Positions 42,216 through 50,111 of a stretch of DNA of 61,427 nt are shown in pieces. Source of the DNA: Acidobacteriota bacterium. Its GTDB lineage: Bacteria; Actinomycetota; Acidimicrobiia; Acidimicrobiales; Microtrichaceae. Under the pieces are notes generated by a model. The model saw only the letters and a program-made list of their open reading frames with translations, searched no databases and was not told the origin of the DNA. The position numbers and the translations under genes were made by a program. The first letter of the stretch is position 1, and each line of letters opens with the position of its first letter. Location: the NCBI GenBank assembly GCA_003577145.1, contig QEUP01000023.1, positions 1 to 61,427 of the forward strand, given 5' to 3'.

Positions 42216-43574
42216 ATGGAAAGACGGATCTTCGGTCTCGAGAACGAGTACGGTGTCACCTGTACCCTGCGTGGCCAGCGAAGGCTCAGTCCCGACGAGG
42301 TAGCGCGGTATCTCTTCCGGCGAGTCGTCTCGTGGGGTCGCAGCAGCAACGTCTTCCTGGCCAACGGGGCGCGCCTGTACCTCGATGTCGGCTCACACCC
42401 CGAGTACGCAACACCAGAGTGCGACTCCCTCTACGACCTGGTGGTGCACGACAAGGCGGGAGAGCGGATTCTCGAGCAGCTTCTGGCCAGTGCCGAGCAG
42501 CGGCTCCGGGAGGAAGGTATCCGAGGCGTCATCTACCTGTTTCGCAACAACACGGACTCGGCCGGCAACTCCTATGGCTGTCATGAGAACTACCTGACCA
42601 GCCGGCGCGACGACTTCGGCCACTATGCCGAGGTCCTCATCCCCTTCCTCGTGAGCCGTCAGATCTATGCGGGAGCGGGAAAGGTCCTCCAGACGGCTCG
42701 GGGCGCGATGTACTGCGTGAGCCAGAGGGCGGAACACATCTGGGAGGGTGTCTCGAGTGCCACGACGAGGTCACGCCCGATCATCAACACACGGGACGAG
42801 CCTCACGCTGATGCAGAGAGATACCGTCGTCTCCACGTGATCGTCGGCGATTCGAACATGAGTGAGTACGCCACGTTCCTGAAGGTGGGTGCATGCAGCA
42901 TTCTCCTACGCATGCTCGAGGAACCTTCCGTGGTGCTGCGTGACATGACTCTCGAGAACCCCATCCGCGCGATTCGTGAGATCAGCCACGACATGACCTG
43001 CAGGCGACGTGTGCGGCTGGCCAACGGCCGCGAAGCGAGCGCTTTCGACATCCAGGCCGAGTATCTGGAGCGCGCGCTGCGGTATGCGGAGACGAGGGAC
43101 CTGAGCGACCTGGAGATGCAGGCGCTCGGAATGTGGGAACACGTCATGAAGAAGCTGGAGAAGGACCCTCTGAGCCTTGATCAGGAATGCGATTGGGTGA
43201 TCAAGCACAACCTGATCGAGTCGTATCGCGAGAAGAACGACCTGCCCCTCACCCACCCGCGGGTAGCGCTGCTCGATCTGCAGTACCACGACATCAACCG
43301 CAACAGGGGCATCTTCTACAAGATGCAGCGCAAGGAGATGGTGGAGCGGATCTGCAACGAGAAGGACATTGCCGCAGCGGTCGAGGCGCCGCCACAGACC
43401 ACGCGAGCACGCCTGCGGGGTGAGTTCATCCGGAGGGCCAAGGAGCGCAAACGCGACTACACCGTCGACTGGGTGCACCTGAAGCTGAACGATCAGGCAC
43501 AGCGGACGGTCCTCTGCAAGGACCCCTTCAAGGCCCATGACGAGCGGGTCGAGAAGCTGATCGCCTCGCTTTGA
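42216..43574 (+). CDS. pafA: Pup ligase PafA
   Basis: A 452-residue glutamine-synthetase-like enzyme that activates the C-terminal Glu of Pup with ATP and joins it to substrate lysines. [14 protein letters not shown] holds the Mg/ATP Glu residues, [17 protein letters not shown] the catalytic Asp near residue 57, and [19 protein letters not shown] and [13 protein letters not shown] are as in the family. The Dop-loop is missing, which separates it from the dop gene upstream. Here it directly follows prcA; in M. tuberculosis it is some genes away. Confidence 0.96.
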   Translation: MERRIFGLENEYGVTCTLRGQRRLSPDEVARYLFRRVVSWGRSSNVFLANGARLYLDVGSHPEYATPECDSLYDLVVHDKAGERILEQLLASAEQRLREEGIRGVIYLFRNNTDSAGNSYGCHENYLTSRRDDFGHYAEVLIPFLVSRQIYAGAGKVLQTARGAMYCVSQRAEHIWEGVSSATTRSRPIINTRDEPHADAERYRRLHVIVGDSNMSEYATFLKVGACSILLRMLEEPSVVLRDMTLENPIRAIREISHDMTCRRRVRLANGREASAFDIQAEYLERALRYAETRDLSDLEMQALGMWEHVMKKLEKDPLSLDQECDWVIKHNLIESYREKNDLPLTHPRVALLDLQYHDINRNRGIFYKMQRKEMVERICNEKDIAAAVEAPPQTTRARLRGEFIRRAKERKRDYTVDWVHLKLNDQAQRTVLCKDPFKAHDERVEKLIASL

Positions 43575-43611
43575 CAAGCTTGGGGTAACCACCCGACAGG
43601 ACATCAGTCAC

Positions 43612-44652
43612 ATGCCCCAGTTCCACACCGCTCGCGTGACCGAGCTGCTCCTCGAGAGACCCGGTCTGCAGCGGGTCATGATCGAGCTCGAGGAGGACGA
43701 ACAACCCGGTCGCGCCTACTGCCTCACCGAGCTCACCGGACCCGTCGACGTCGGTGACCGTGTGATCGTCAACACAACCGCGGTGGATCTCGGTCTGGGC
43801 ACGGGCGGCTGGCACGTCGTCCATTGGAACCTGGAACGCAGCTCTTTCACACGGCCGGGCCCGGGGCACGTGATGAAGCTCCGGTACACGAGCCTCCAGT
43901 TCGATGCCGGCACTGACGAGCTGATGCACCCGGAGTTGGATGAACGGCTCCGGGGCCTGCCCGTCGTGGCCTGTTCGGTTCACAGCCAGGCCGCCGTCGT
44001 GATAGCCACCATCAGGCACCTCGCCCCGTTGTCACAGATCGTCTACGTCATGACCGACGGCGGAGCCTTGCCCTTGGCGCTGAGCGACCTGGTTGCCGAG
44101 ATGGTCAGCAGGGAGATCCTGTCCGGGACGATAACCGCCGGTCACGCGTTCGGCGGAGAGCACGAGACCGTCACAGTCGCCTCGGCTCTGGGGCTGGCGG
44201 CCAACGTGCTCGACGCGGACGTGGCGGTTGTCGGGATGGGGCCAGGCGTCGTCGGTACCGGGAGCACCCTCGGAACCAGCGCCGTCGAGGCAGCCTCGGT
44301 TGCCAACACCGCGGCTGCCCTCGGTGGCGTCCCGATCGTGGCGGTCCGCGCGTCGAGCGCCGATCGTCGCGCTCGTCACCGCGGTATCAGCCACCATACG
44401 GAGACGATCAGCCGGCTGTTGTGCCACGCGGTGCAGTGTGCAGCCATCCCTCCGGAGGTGAGCGGGCTCAGGAACATCATCGCCAGGCCTGTCGAGGCAC
44501 CCGATCCCGGCGAGGTGCTGCGAGCGGTCGGACTCGATGTCACGACGATGGGCCGAGGCCCAGCTGAGGATCCGCTGTTCTTCGAGGCAGCGGCAGGCGC
44601 GGGCGCGTTGGCCGCGCGCCTCATGGCCGCCCGTAGAGCATCGAGCCACTGA
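43612..44652 (+). CDS. DUF3866-family protein
   Basis: A 346-residue protein with a beta-rich N-terminal part (about 1-105, including GDRVIVNTTAVDLGLGTGG) and a Gly-rich alpha/beta C-terminal part (SQIVYVMTDGGALPLALSDLV, TAGHAFGGEHETVTVASALG, DVAVVGMGPGVVGTGS). This fits DUF3866, a family of unknown function found in Gram-positive bacteria. It lies between pafA and pafB, 37 bases after pafA, so a role with the proteasome or DNA-damage genes is possible but unproven. Confidence 0.8.
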   Translation: MPQFHTARVTELLLERPGLQRVMIELEEDEQPGRAYCLTELTGPVDVGDRVIVNTTAVDLGLGTGGWHVVHWNLERSSFTRPGPGHVMKLRYTSLQFDAGTDELMHPELDERLRGLPVVACSVHSQAAVVIATIRHLAPLSQIVYVMTDGGALPLALSDLVAEMVSREILSGTITAGHAFGGEHETVTVASALGLAANVLDADVAVVGMGPGVVGTGSTLGTSAVEAASVANTAAALGGVPIVAVRASSADRRARHRGISHHTETISRLLCHAVQCAAIPPEVSGLRNIIARPVEAPDPGEVLRAVGLDVTTMGRGPAEDPLFFEAAAGAGALAARLMAARRASSH

Positions 44653-44741
44653 CGGGCGATCCGCCGCGCAGAGCCGTACCTCTCAATTAGCCATTCAGCG
44701 GTCTGCTCGAGCGGTGGATCGAAGCCAGCGCGGCCGGCCGG

Positions 44742-44747
44742 TAGGAT
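44742..44747 (+). promoter_or_regulatory. -10 box TAGGAT, leaderless start of pafB
   Basis: TAGGAT ends seven bases before the GTG at 44755. This promoter would drive pafB-pafC-lepB. Confidence 0.5.
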
Positions 44748-44754
44748 CCGCCGC

Positions 44755-45675
44755 GTGTCGAAGCTCGAACGGCTGTTGAACCTCACCGCGGCGCTGCTCG
44801 ATTCCGCTCGACCGTTGACCGCTGCGGAGATCCACCAGCGGGTGCCCGGTTATCCCGAAGGAGGGGCGAGCTTCCATCGGGCGTTCGAGCGCGACAAGGA
44901 GGACCTGCGCGAGATGGGAATACCACTCGAGCTCAGGCCGGTCGAGTGGACGGATCCGCCTCGTGACGGATACCTGATCCCGAAAGAGGAGTACTACCTG
45001 CCGGAGCTCGACTTGGAGCGGGACGAGTTGGCGGCCCTGCACCTCGCCCTCTCGGCGGTGAGGCTCGATGGCATCCATGGCCTGGAGGCGATGTGGAAGC
45101 TAGGGGGTACACCCGAATACGAAGGTGGTCTTCCTGTGACCGCCCTGGCAGCCATCCCCGCGGATGACAACCTGGTGCAGCTCTTCGCGGCGGTTGTGGA
45201 GCGCCGACAGACGAGCTTCGTGTACCACGACGAAGAACGTTCCGTGCACCCCTATCGGATCGACTACCGGAAGGGTCGATGGTATCTAACGGGGTTCGAC
45301 ATGCTCCGTGACGCTGTTCGGAACTTTCGAGTGGATCGCATCGAAGGGAAGGTGACGACAGCCGAGCCCGGCGGCTTCACCAAGCCGGAGTCCGCACCAG
45401 GGCTCGAGCTGGAGCCTTGGGTCGCGGGTGGCGAGTCCGAGATCATCGCCGTGTTGAGCGTCGATCATGACCAGGCTCTGTCGGCGGTCCATCATGTGGG
45501 GACCGAAGCCGTGTCACGCGAGCTGCCCGACGGCTCGGTCGTATTGGAGCTCCCGGTGCGCAACCGGGACGCCTTCAGGTCTTTCGCGCTGACCTTCCTC
45601 GAACATGCCGAGGTCGTCGGGCCCCGCGAGCTCAGGGACGATCTCGTCAGATGGCTGGAGGACCTGGCCCGGTGA
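44755..45675 (+). CDS. pafB: PafB, WYL-domain regulator of the mycobacterial-type DNA-damage response
   Basis: 306 residues. An N-terminal winged helix (KLERLLNLTAALLDSARPLTAAEIHQRV) and linker are followed by a WYL domain near 155-205 (SFVYHDEERSVHPYRIDYRKGRWYLTGFD; the W-Y-L element is GRWYLTGF), then the WCX extension. PafB and PafC form a heterodimer that activates DNA-damage promoters in mycobacteria; single-stranded DNA is the proposed signal. pafC overlaps by four bases. Confidence 0.93.
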   Translation: MSKLERLLNLTAALLDSARPLTAAEIHQRVPGYPEGGASFHRAFERDKEDLREMGIPLELRPVEWTDPPRDGYLIPKEEYYLPELDLERDELAALHLALSAVRLDGIHGLEAMWKLGGTPEYEGGLPVTALAAIPADDNLVQLFAAVVERRQTSFVYHDEERSVHPYRIDYRKGRWYLTGFDMLRDAVRNFRVDRIEGKVTTAEPGGFTKPESAPGLELEPWVAGGESEIIAVLSVDHDQALSAVHHVGTEAVSRELPDGSVVLELPVRNRDAFRSFALTFLEHAEVVGPRELRDDLVRWLEDLAR

Positions 45676-46640
45676 GTCGTCTCACCGCGAGCGATCGCCT
45701 GAGGCGGATCCTTGCGATGGTGCCGTGGATCGTCGAGCGTGACGGCCCAACCGTGGATGAGATCTGTCAGCGCTTCGACGTGACCAGGCCACAACTGCTC
45801 GAAGATCTCGAGGTGCTGTTCATGGTGGGCATCTACCCGTACACCCCCGACGAGTTGATCGATGTTCGCATCGAGGACGACCGGGTGTGGATCGATCTCG
45901 CCGACTTCTTCCGTCGACCACTCCGCCTTTCGCACGCACAAGGACTCGCGCTGGTGGCGGCCGGATCGAGCCTGCTGGCGGTACAGGGTGCCGACGAGAG
46001 CGGGCCCCTGGCACGTGGCCTGGCAAAGCTTGCAGCTGCCCTAGGGGTGAACCCCGATGATGTCGTCGAGGTTCACCTCGGTCCTGCAGAGACCCGAACC
46101 CTGGCACTGCTGACCGAGGCCGCTCTGGCAGGCCACCGGGTCGAGATCGACTACTACGGCTACGGTCGAGATGAGCGGAGCCGACGCATCATCGAGCCTC
46201 ATCGGGTCTATGCCGACAGCGGCCAGTGGTACGTGGCCGCCTACTGCCTCCGAGCGGAGGGGGATCGCGTCTTCCGGCTCGACCGGATCTCAGAGGCTCG
46301 CCGGCTCGAGGAGCGTTTCGAGGTCGTCGCCGAGCCGCTCCAGCTGGGCGTGTTCAGGCCAGAGGAAAAGGATCCGAGGGTCGAGCTCGATCTTGAACCC
46401 GGCGCTCGGTGGGTGATCGAGCAGTATCCCTGCGAGAGCGTTGTGGAGCTGGGCGGTGGCCGCATCAGGGTCACCCTGGCCGTGTCGGCCCGCCCGTGGC
46501 TGGAGCGGCTGCTGCTCAGACTGGGCCGCGACGCCAACCTGGTCTCGTGCACCGGGGACCAGGCGTTGCTCGGCGCACGCAGGGAGGCGGCACAGCGCAT
46601 ACTTGATCGCTACGAGAACCGATACGCTGAACCCGCGTGA
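45672..46640 (+). CDS. pafC: PafC, WYL-domain partner of PafB
   Basis: 322 residues with an N-terminal winged-helix region (ASDRLRRILAMVPWIVERDGPTVDEICQRFDV). A WYL domain lies near 160-205 (VEIDYYGYGRDERSRRIIEPHRVYADSGQWYVAAYC; the element is QWYVAAYC), and a WCX domain follows. GTG start overlapping pafB (GTGA). Pairs with PafB. lepB in turn overlaps its stop, so the three genes form one transcript. Confidence 0.93.
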   Translation: MSRLTASDRLRRILAMVPWIVERDGPTVDEICQRFDVTRPQLLEDLEVLFMVGIYPYTPDELIDVRIEDDRVWIDLADFFRRPLRLSHAQGLALVAAGSSLLAVQGADESGPLARGLAKLAAALGVNPDDVVEVHLGPAETRTLALLTEAALAGHRVEIDYYGYGRDERSRRIIEPHRVYADSGQWYVAAYCLRAEGDRVFRLDRISEARRLEERFEVVAEPLQLGVFRPEEKDPRVELDLEPGARWVIEQYPCESVVELGGGRIRVTLAVSARPWLERLLLRLGRDANLVSCTGDQALLGARREAAQRILDRYENRYAEPA

Positions 46641-47548
46641 AGGCCTCCAACCCCCCACCCGGTCCCGACGACCGCAACATCGACGACCCATCGCTGGTCA
46701 GCGAGATGCTGACCCGGGCCATCCTGGAAGGTGAGGAGCCGGCGGAGGCGACGCCCGTGTTGGAAACGGCGATCGATGAGGTCAACGGCAACACCGGCGA
46801 TCACAGCGAGGGCGAGCCGGCTTCCACCGGCGTGCTCCCCGTGGCGGGGGGCGACCCGTTCGAGACGGCGACCAACCCGCGGCCCCGAGCCGGCTCAGGC
46901 GAAGGGGGCACAGTGGCCGATCTGTCCGAGGACCCGGAGACCGGTGACGACGAGCAGAGCGACGACGAGAAGGGTCACGACGAGCAGGGCGACGACGAGC
47001 AGGGCGACGACGAGCCGTCGAGTGGGCTGCGTAACGCCATCGAGTGGTCTGCGGTGATCGTTGGCGCCCTGGTGGTGGCGCTGCTCATCAAGACCTTCCT
47101 GCTTCAGGCCTTCTACATCCCGTCAGAATCCATGGAGCCCACCCTCGAAGTTGGTGATCGGGTGCTCGTGAACAAGCTCAGCTACGACTTCCATGATGTG
47201 AATCGCGGTGACCTCGTCGTGTTCCACCGCCCCGAGACCGATCCTTCCGACGACGAGGCGATCAAGGACCTGATCAAGCGCGTGGTCGGCCTTCCCGGCG
47301 AGACAGTTGAGAGCGTCGACGGACATGTCTACATAGACGGTCAACCCCTCGAGGAGCCTTATGTGCCCGACGGTGTGACAACCACCATGCCGGGTCCGGT
47401 GACGGTACCGGAAGGCCAGGTGTTCGTCATGGGCGACAATCGGGAGAACTCGAGTGACAGCCGGGTCTTCGGCCCGATATCGCAGGATCTGATAATCGGA
47501 CGCGCCTTCCTCCGGGTGTGGCCTCTCAGCCAGATCGGCTTCCTGTAG
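46637..47548 (+). CDS. lepB: Signal peptidase I with long acidic cytoplasmic extension
   Basis: A 303-residue type I signal peptidase. After one transmembrane helix (AVIVGALVVALLIKTFLLQAFYI, about 138-160) come the catalytic Ser165 in IPSESMEPTL and the general-base Lys in DLIKRVVGLPGE. MGDNRENSSDSRVFG follows. The first 135 residues are acidic, low in hydrophobics and include repeats of DDEQGDDEQGDDE. They are absent from most signal peptidases and would lie in the cytoplasm. GTG start overlapping pafC. Confidence 0.93.
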   Translation: MKASNPPPGPDDRNIDDPSLVSEMLTRAILEGEEPAEATPVLETAIDEVNGNTGDHSEGEPASTGVLPVAGGDPFETATNPRPRAGSGEGGTVADLSEDPETGDDEQSDDEKGHDEQGDDEQGDDEPSSGLRNAIEWSAVIVGALVVALLIKTFLLQAFYIPSESMEPTLEVGDRVLVNKLSYDFHDVNRGDLVVFHRPETDPSDDEAIKDLIKRVVGLPGETVESVDGHVYIDGQPLEEPYVPDGVTTTMPGPVTVPEGQVFVMGDNRENSSDSRVFGPISQDLIIGRAFLRVWPLSQIGFL

Positions 47549-47622
47549 CGGGGGCGCATCAACTCCACCTGTCGATCCGGCCCCTGGGAGTGCTCAAGTC
47601 TGCCGCCACGGGTGTCGACGCC

Positions 47623-47862
47623 ATGGCCATGATCCGGCGGGTCGAAGGATCGGACGAGGCGACCCTGTCCACGCGGTGCCCACACTGCGGCATAGTCGAG
47701 GTCCCAACCCTGGCCGTGACTGTGTGGCACCCGCACGGAGAGGAGGGCGGTCGGTACTCGTTCATCTGCCCGCGCTGTGGAGCTGTGAAGAACAAGGCGA
47801 TCGACGCCGATACAGCCGGGATCCTGTGGGCGGCCGGAGCCTCACGAGCCGACGACGGATAG
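47623..47862 (+). CDS. Small zinc-ribbon protein, paralogue 1
   Basis: A 79-residue protein from the ATG at 47623 (frame open further upstream). Two CxxC knuckles, RCPHCGIVE and ICPRCGAVK, about 30 residues apart, form a zinc ribbon. The second part, DADTAGILWAAGAS, resembles the corresponding part of the next gene (DDRTVDLLVAAGVS). Function unknown; may bind nucleic acid or a protein. Confidence 0.65.
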   Translation: MAMIRRVEGSDEATLSTRCPHCGIVEVPTLAVTVWHPHGEEGGRYSFICPRCGAVKNKAIDADTAGILWAAGASRADDG

Positions 47863-48045
47863 GCCGAGGCGCTCTCCGGCCGACCGATTCGTGACCGTTC
47901 AGGGCTGGTTCCTTCGGGGGCTGCAACTCCGACGCTCCTCCGCCTCGCTCCCGCTGGTCCCGCATCCCGCAAACGCCGAGGGCTCAAGAGCCGACACCTC
48001 GCTGCCGAAGTAAGCCTTGTACGGCCGGTAGCAGGAGGGCCTTCG

Positions 48046-48378
48046 ATGGCAACCATTCGGGCGAGTTGCAGCACCTGCGGCGACGTCGAGCTCACGACCG
48101 TGGACGTGCAGGTGAGGGTGTGCATGGACGATGACGCCGCCACCTACAGGTTCCGGTGCCCGATCTGCACCATGACCCAGGTCAAAGGCGCCGATGACCG
48201 GACTGTCGACCTGCTCGTCGCTGCCGGCGTCTCCTACAGCACCTGGACCCTGCCGGCTGAGCTGCACGAGCGCCCCTCGGGTGATCCGATCGACCACGAT
48301 GACCTGCTCGACTTCCACCACCTCCTCGAGCAGGGAGACTGGTTCACCGAGCTGACGGCGTCACTGGACCGTCACTAG
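48046..48378 (+). CDS. Small zinc-ribbon protein, paralogue 2
   Basis: A 110-residue protein with an ATG after AGGAGGG. Knuckles are SCSTCGDVE and RCPICTMTQ, then DRTVDLLVAAGVSY, matching paralogue 1 in order and spacing. The C-terminal extension is acidic (DPIDHDDLLDFHHLLEQGDWF). The two genes look like a tandem duplication with divergence. The 183 bases between them hold no gene I can support. Confidence 0.7.
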   Translation: MATIRASCSTCGDVELTTVDVQVRVCMDDDAATYRFRCPICTMTQVKGADDRTVDLLVAAGVSYSTWTLPAELHERPSGDPIDHDDLLDFHHLLEQGDWFTELTASLDRH

Positions 48379-48593
48379 TCCTGATCATTCACGAGCTCGC
48401 ACGAGCAACTCGCAGCAGGACGGTTACAACCCTCTCAGCCTTGGAGGATCCAAGTTGGGCAACACAAGAGATGCCAACAGCTGGCGCTTCCGCACCCCAA
48501 CCCGCCACCGGCCTGCCCGAACCAGGCAGACGTCTGTGGTCGTGGCACCAGCCCGGATCATCCACCTGCTCGACGCACCGCTACTGTGTGGAG

Positions 48594-48803
48594 GTGCCCG
48601 CATCGGCCTGGTTGCTCGTCGGTGTCCTGATGGCCACTGCATCAGTGATCGCCGGCGTGCTGAGCCTTACCAGGCGAGCGCACGAGGAGTTGAGAGAGGC
48701 GCAGGGACACACCGACGAACTGAGCACCGATGTCGCGGTGCTGAACGAAGCAGCCCAGGACCTGCGCGACTCCCTCTTCGAACAGCGACGCCCTCATCCC
48801 TGA
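48594..48803 (+). CDS. Small single-helix membrane protein
   Basis: A 69-residue protein from the GTG at 48594, which follows a TACTGT -10 box (48582-48587) by six bases. One N-terminal transmembrane helix (AWLLVGVLMATASVIAGVLSL) leads to a charged helical tail (REAQGHTDELSTDVAVLNEAAQDLRDSLFEQ). Not recognised. The 215 bases upstream (48379-48593) hold no clear gene, only one copy of a TGATCATTCACG motif at its left end. Confidence 0.55.
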   Translation: MPASAWLLVGVLMATASVIAGVLSLTRRAHEELREAQGHTDELSTDVAVLNEAAQDLRDSLFEQRRPHP

Positions 48804-48844
48804 CGATGCGCTGTCGGCATCTGGCGTGGCTCGGGTCCTCACCA

Positions 48845-48864
48845 TGAACGATCAGGGTTAGACT
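48845..48864 (+). promoter_or_regulatory. tatA promoter: TGAACGATCAGG motif and -10 box TAGACT
   Basis: TAGACT (48859-48864) ends six bases before the ATG at 48871. It is directly preceded by TGAACGATCAGGGT, nearly the same as the sequence before the Cys-rich gene at 15015-15028 (minus strand). Confidence 0.55.
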
Positions 48865-48870
48865 CGTCTC

Positions 48871-49347
48871 ATGACCTCCACAAGCGGTGGAGCGCTCGCT
48901 TTCATACAGAACCTCGGGATGTGGGAGATCATCGTCATCGCGGTGGTCGCGCTGATCGTCCTGGGCCCCCACAAGCTGCCCGAAGCGGCCCGCCAGATAG
49001 GTCGCTTCATGTCCGAGTTCCGCAAGGTGTCCCAAAACCTCCAAAGCGACTTCCGTGACGCCATCGAGGATCCGCTCCTGAAGCCGGCCCAGGATCTCGC
49101 CGAGTTGGCTCGTGAACCTGCCCAGCACCTCAAGAACCTCGCGACCGACGCCATCGCAGAGGTCTCCCGGGCCGGCACCGGCGGTGACAACGGGGGCGGG
49201 TCGGCCCCGGCCAACGGAAGCCGCACGTTTCCAGGCAGCGCCGGGGCCGAGTCAGCCTCAGGGAGCAGTCGTGTGCCCGACCAGGAGGGCGGATCCTTCC
49301 CGGATGCTGCCGAGGCGGCCGCGCCTGAACCGCTGCGCGAGCAGTGA
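48871..49347 (+). CDS. tatA: Twin-arginine translocase TatA/TatB-type protein
   Basis: A 158-residue Tat component. A short N-terminal helix (WEIIVIAVVALIVLG) ends in GPHKLPEAARQIGRFMSEFRKV, the hinge and amphipathic helix. The Gly-Pro-x-x-Leu-Pro hinge and the length of the tail resemble TatB more than the shorter TatA; the family call is secure, the subtype is not. A disordered Gly/Ser/Ala-rich tail follows. tatC overlaps by four bases. Confidence 0.88.
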   Translation: MTSTSGGALAFIQNLGMWEIIVIAVVALIVLGPHKLPEAARQIGRFMSEFRKVSQNLQSDFRDAIEDPLLKPAQDLAELAREPAQHLKNLATDAIAEVSRAGTGGDNGGGSAPANGSRTFPGSAGAESASGSSRVPDQEGGSFPDAAEAAAPEPLREQ

Positions 49348-50111
49348 GCGCCGGAGCGGAGAAGGTGGGGAGGGTCGACGAGAGTCGAATGACCCTTGTC
49401 GAGCACCTCACCGAGCTCCGGTCCCGGCTGCTCAAGGCGATTCTCGCCATCCTCATCGGCTGTGTTCTCGCCTTTCTCTTCTGGCAACCGCTCTTGGACT
49501 TCCTCCTCGCGCCGCTCTGCGACGCCGCTCCCGAGAACTGCACGCTGATAATCACCGACCCGGTGCAAGGGCTGTCGACGCGACTCAAGGTCTCCGGATA
49601 CGCCGGCATCTTCTTCGCCATGCCAGTGATCCTCTGGCAGCTGTGGCGCTTCATCACCCCGGGCTTGTACGACCACGAGCGCAAGCTCGCTGTTCCGTTC
49701 GTGCTCAGCTCGTTGGCATTGTTCCTTCTGGGCTCCGGCCTCGCCTACTGGACCCTCCCGAAGGCACTCGGGTTTCTCATAGACGTCGGCGGTCCGGACA
49801 TTCAGCCGTTCTTCACGCCAACCGGCTACATCGGGCTGGTCACCTACATGATGCTGGCCTTCGGAATCGGTTTCGAGTTCCCGATCGTCCTCATCTTCCT
49901 CCAGCTCGCGGGGGTGCTGACCGCGGATCGGCTCAAGTCGTGGCGGCGGTATGCGATCGTGGGGATAGTCGCCCTCGTCGCGGTCATCACTCCCTCAGGT
50001 GATCCCTGGAGCCTTCTCGCCCTCTCGGTTCCGATGTACCTCTTCTACGAAGCGGCGATCGTCATCGGCCGGCTGCTGAAGAGGCGAATGCGAGCCCGCG
50101 AGTCTGCGTGA
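49344..50111 (+). CDS. tatC: Twin-arginine translocase TatC
   Basis: A 255-residue receptor of the Tat export system with six transmembrane helices. The cytoplasmic N-terminus MTLVEHLTELRSRLLKA contains the conserved Glu that reads the twin-arginine signal. FAMPVILWQLWRFITPGLYDHERK and FGIGFEFPIVLIFLQLAGVL are family segments. GTG start (GTGA overlap). helY follows with a GTGA overlap; the tatA-tatC-helY order matches Mycobacterium. Confidence 0.95.
   Translation: MSAGAEKVGRVDESRMTLVEHLTELRSRLLKAILAILIGCVLAFLFWQPLLDFLLAPLCDAAPENCTLIITDPVQGLSTRLKVSGYAGIFFAMPVILWQLWRFITPGLYDHERKLAVPFVLSSLALFLLGSGLAYWTLPKALGFLIDVGGPDIQPFFTPTGYIGLVTYMMLAFGIGFEFPIVLIFLQLAGVLTADRLKSWRRYAIVGIVALVAVITPSGDPWSLLALSVPMYLFYEAAIVIGRLLKRRMRARESA

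Noticed and set aside
47863-48045. Riboswitch or structured RNA before the second zinc-ribbon gene
   Set aside because: The region has some GC-rich inverted segments but no match to a riboswitch core that I can recognise.
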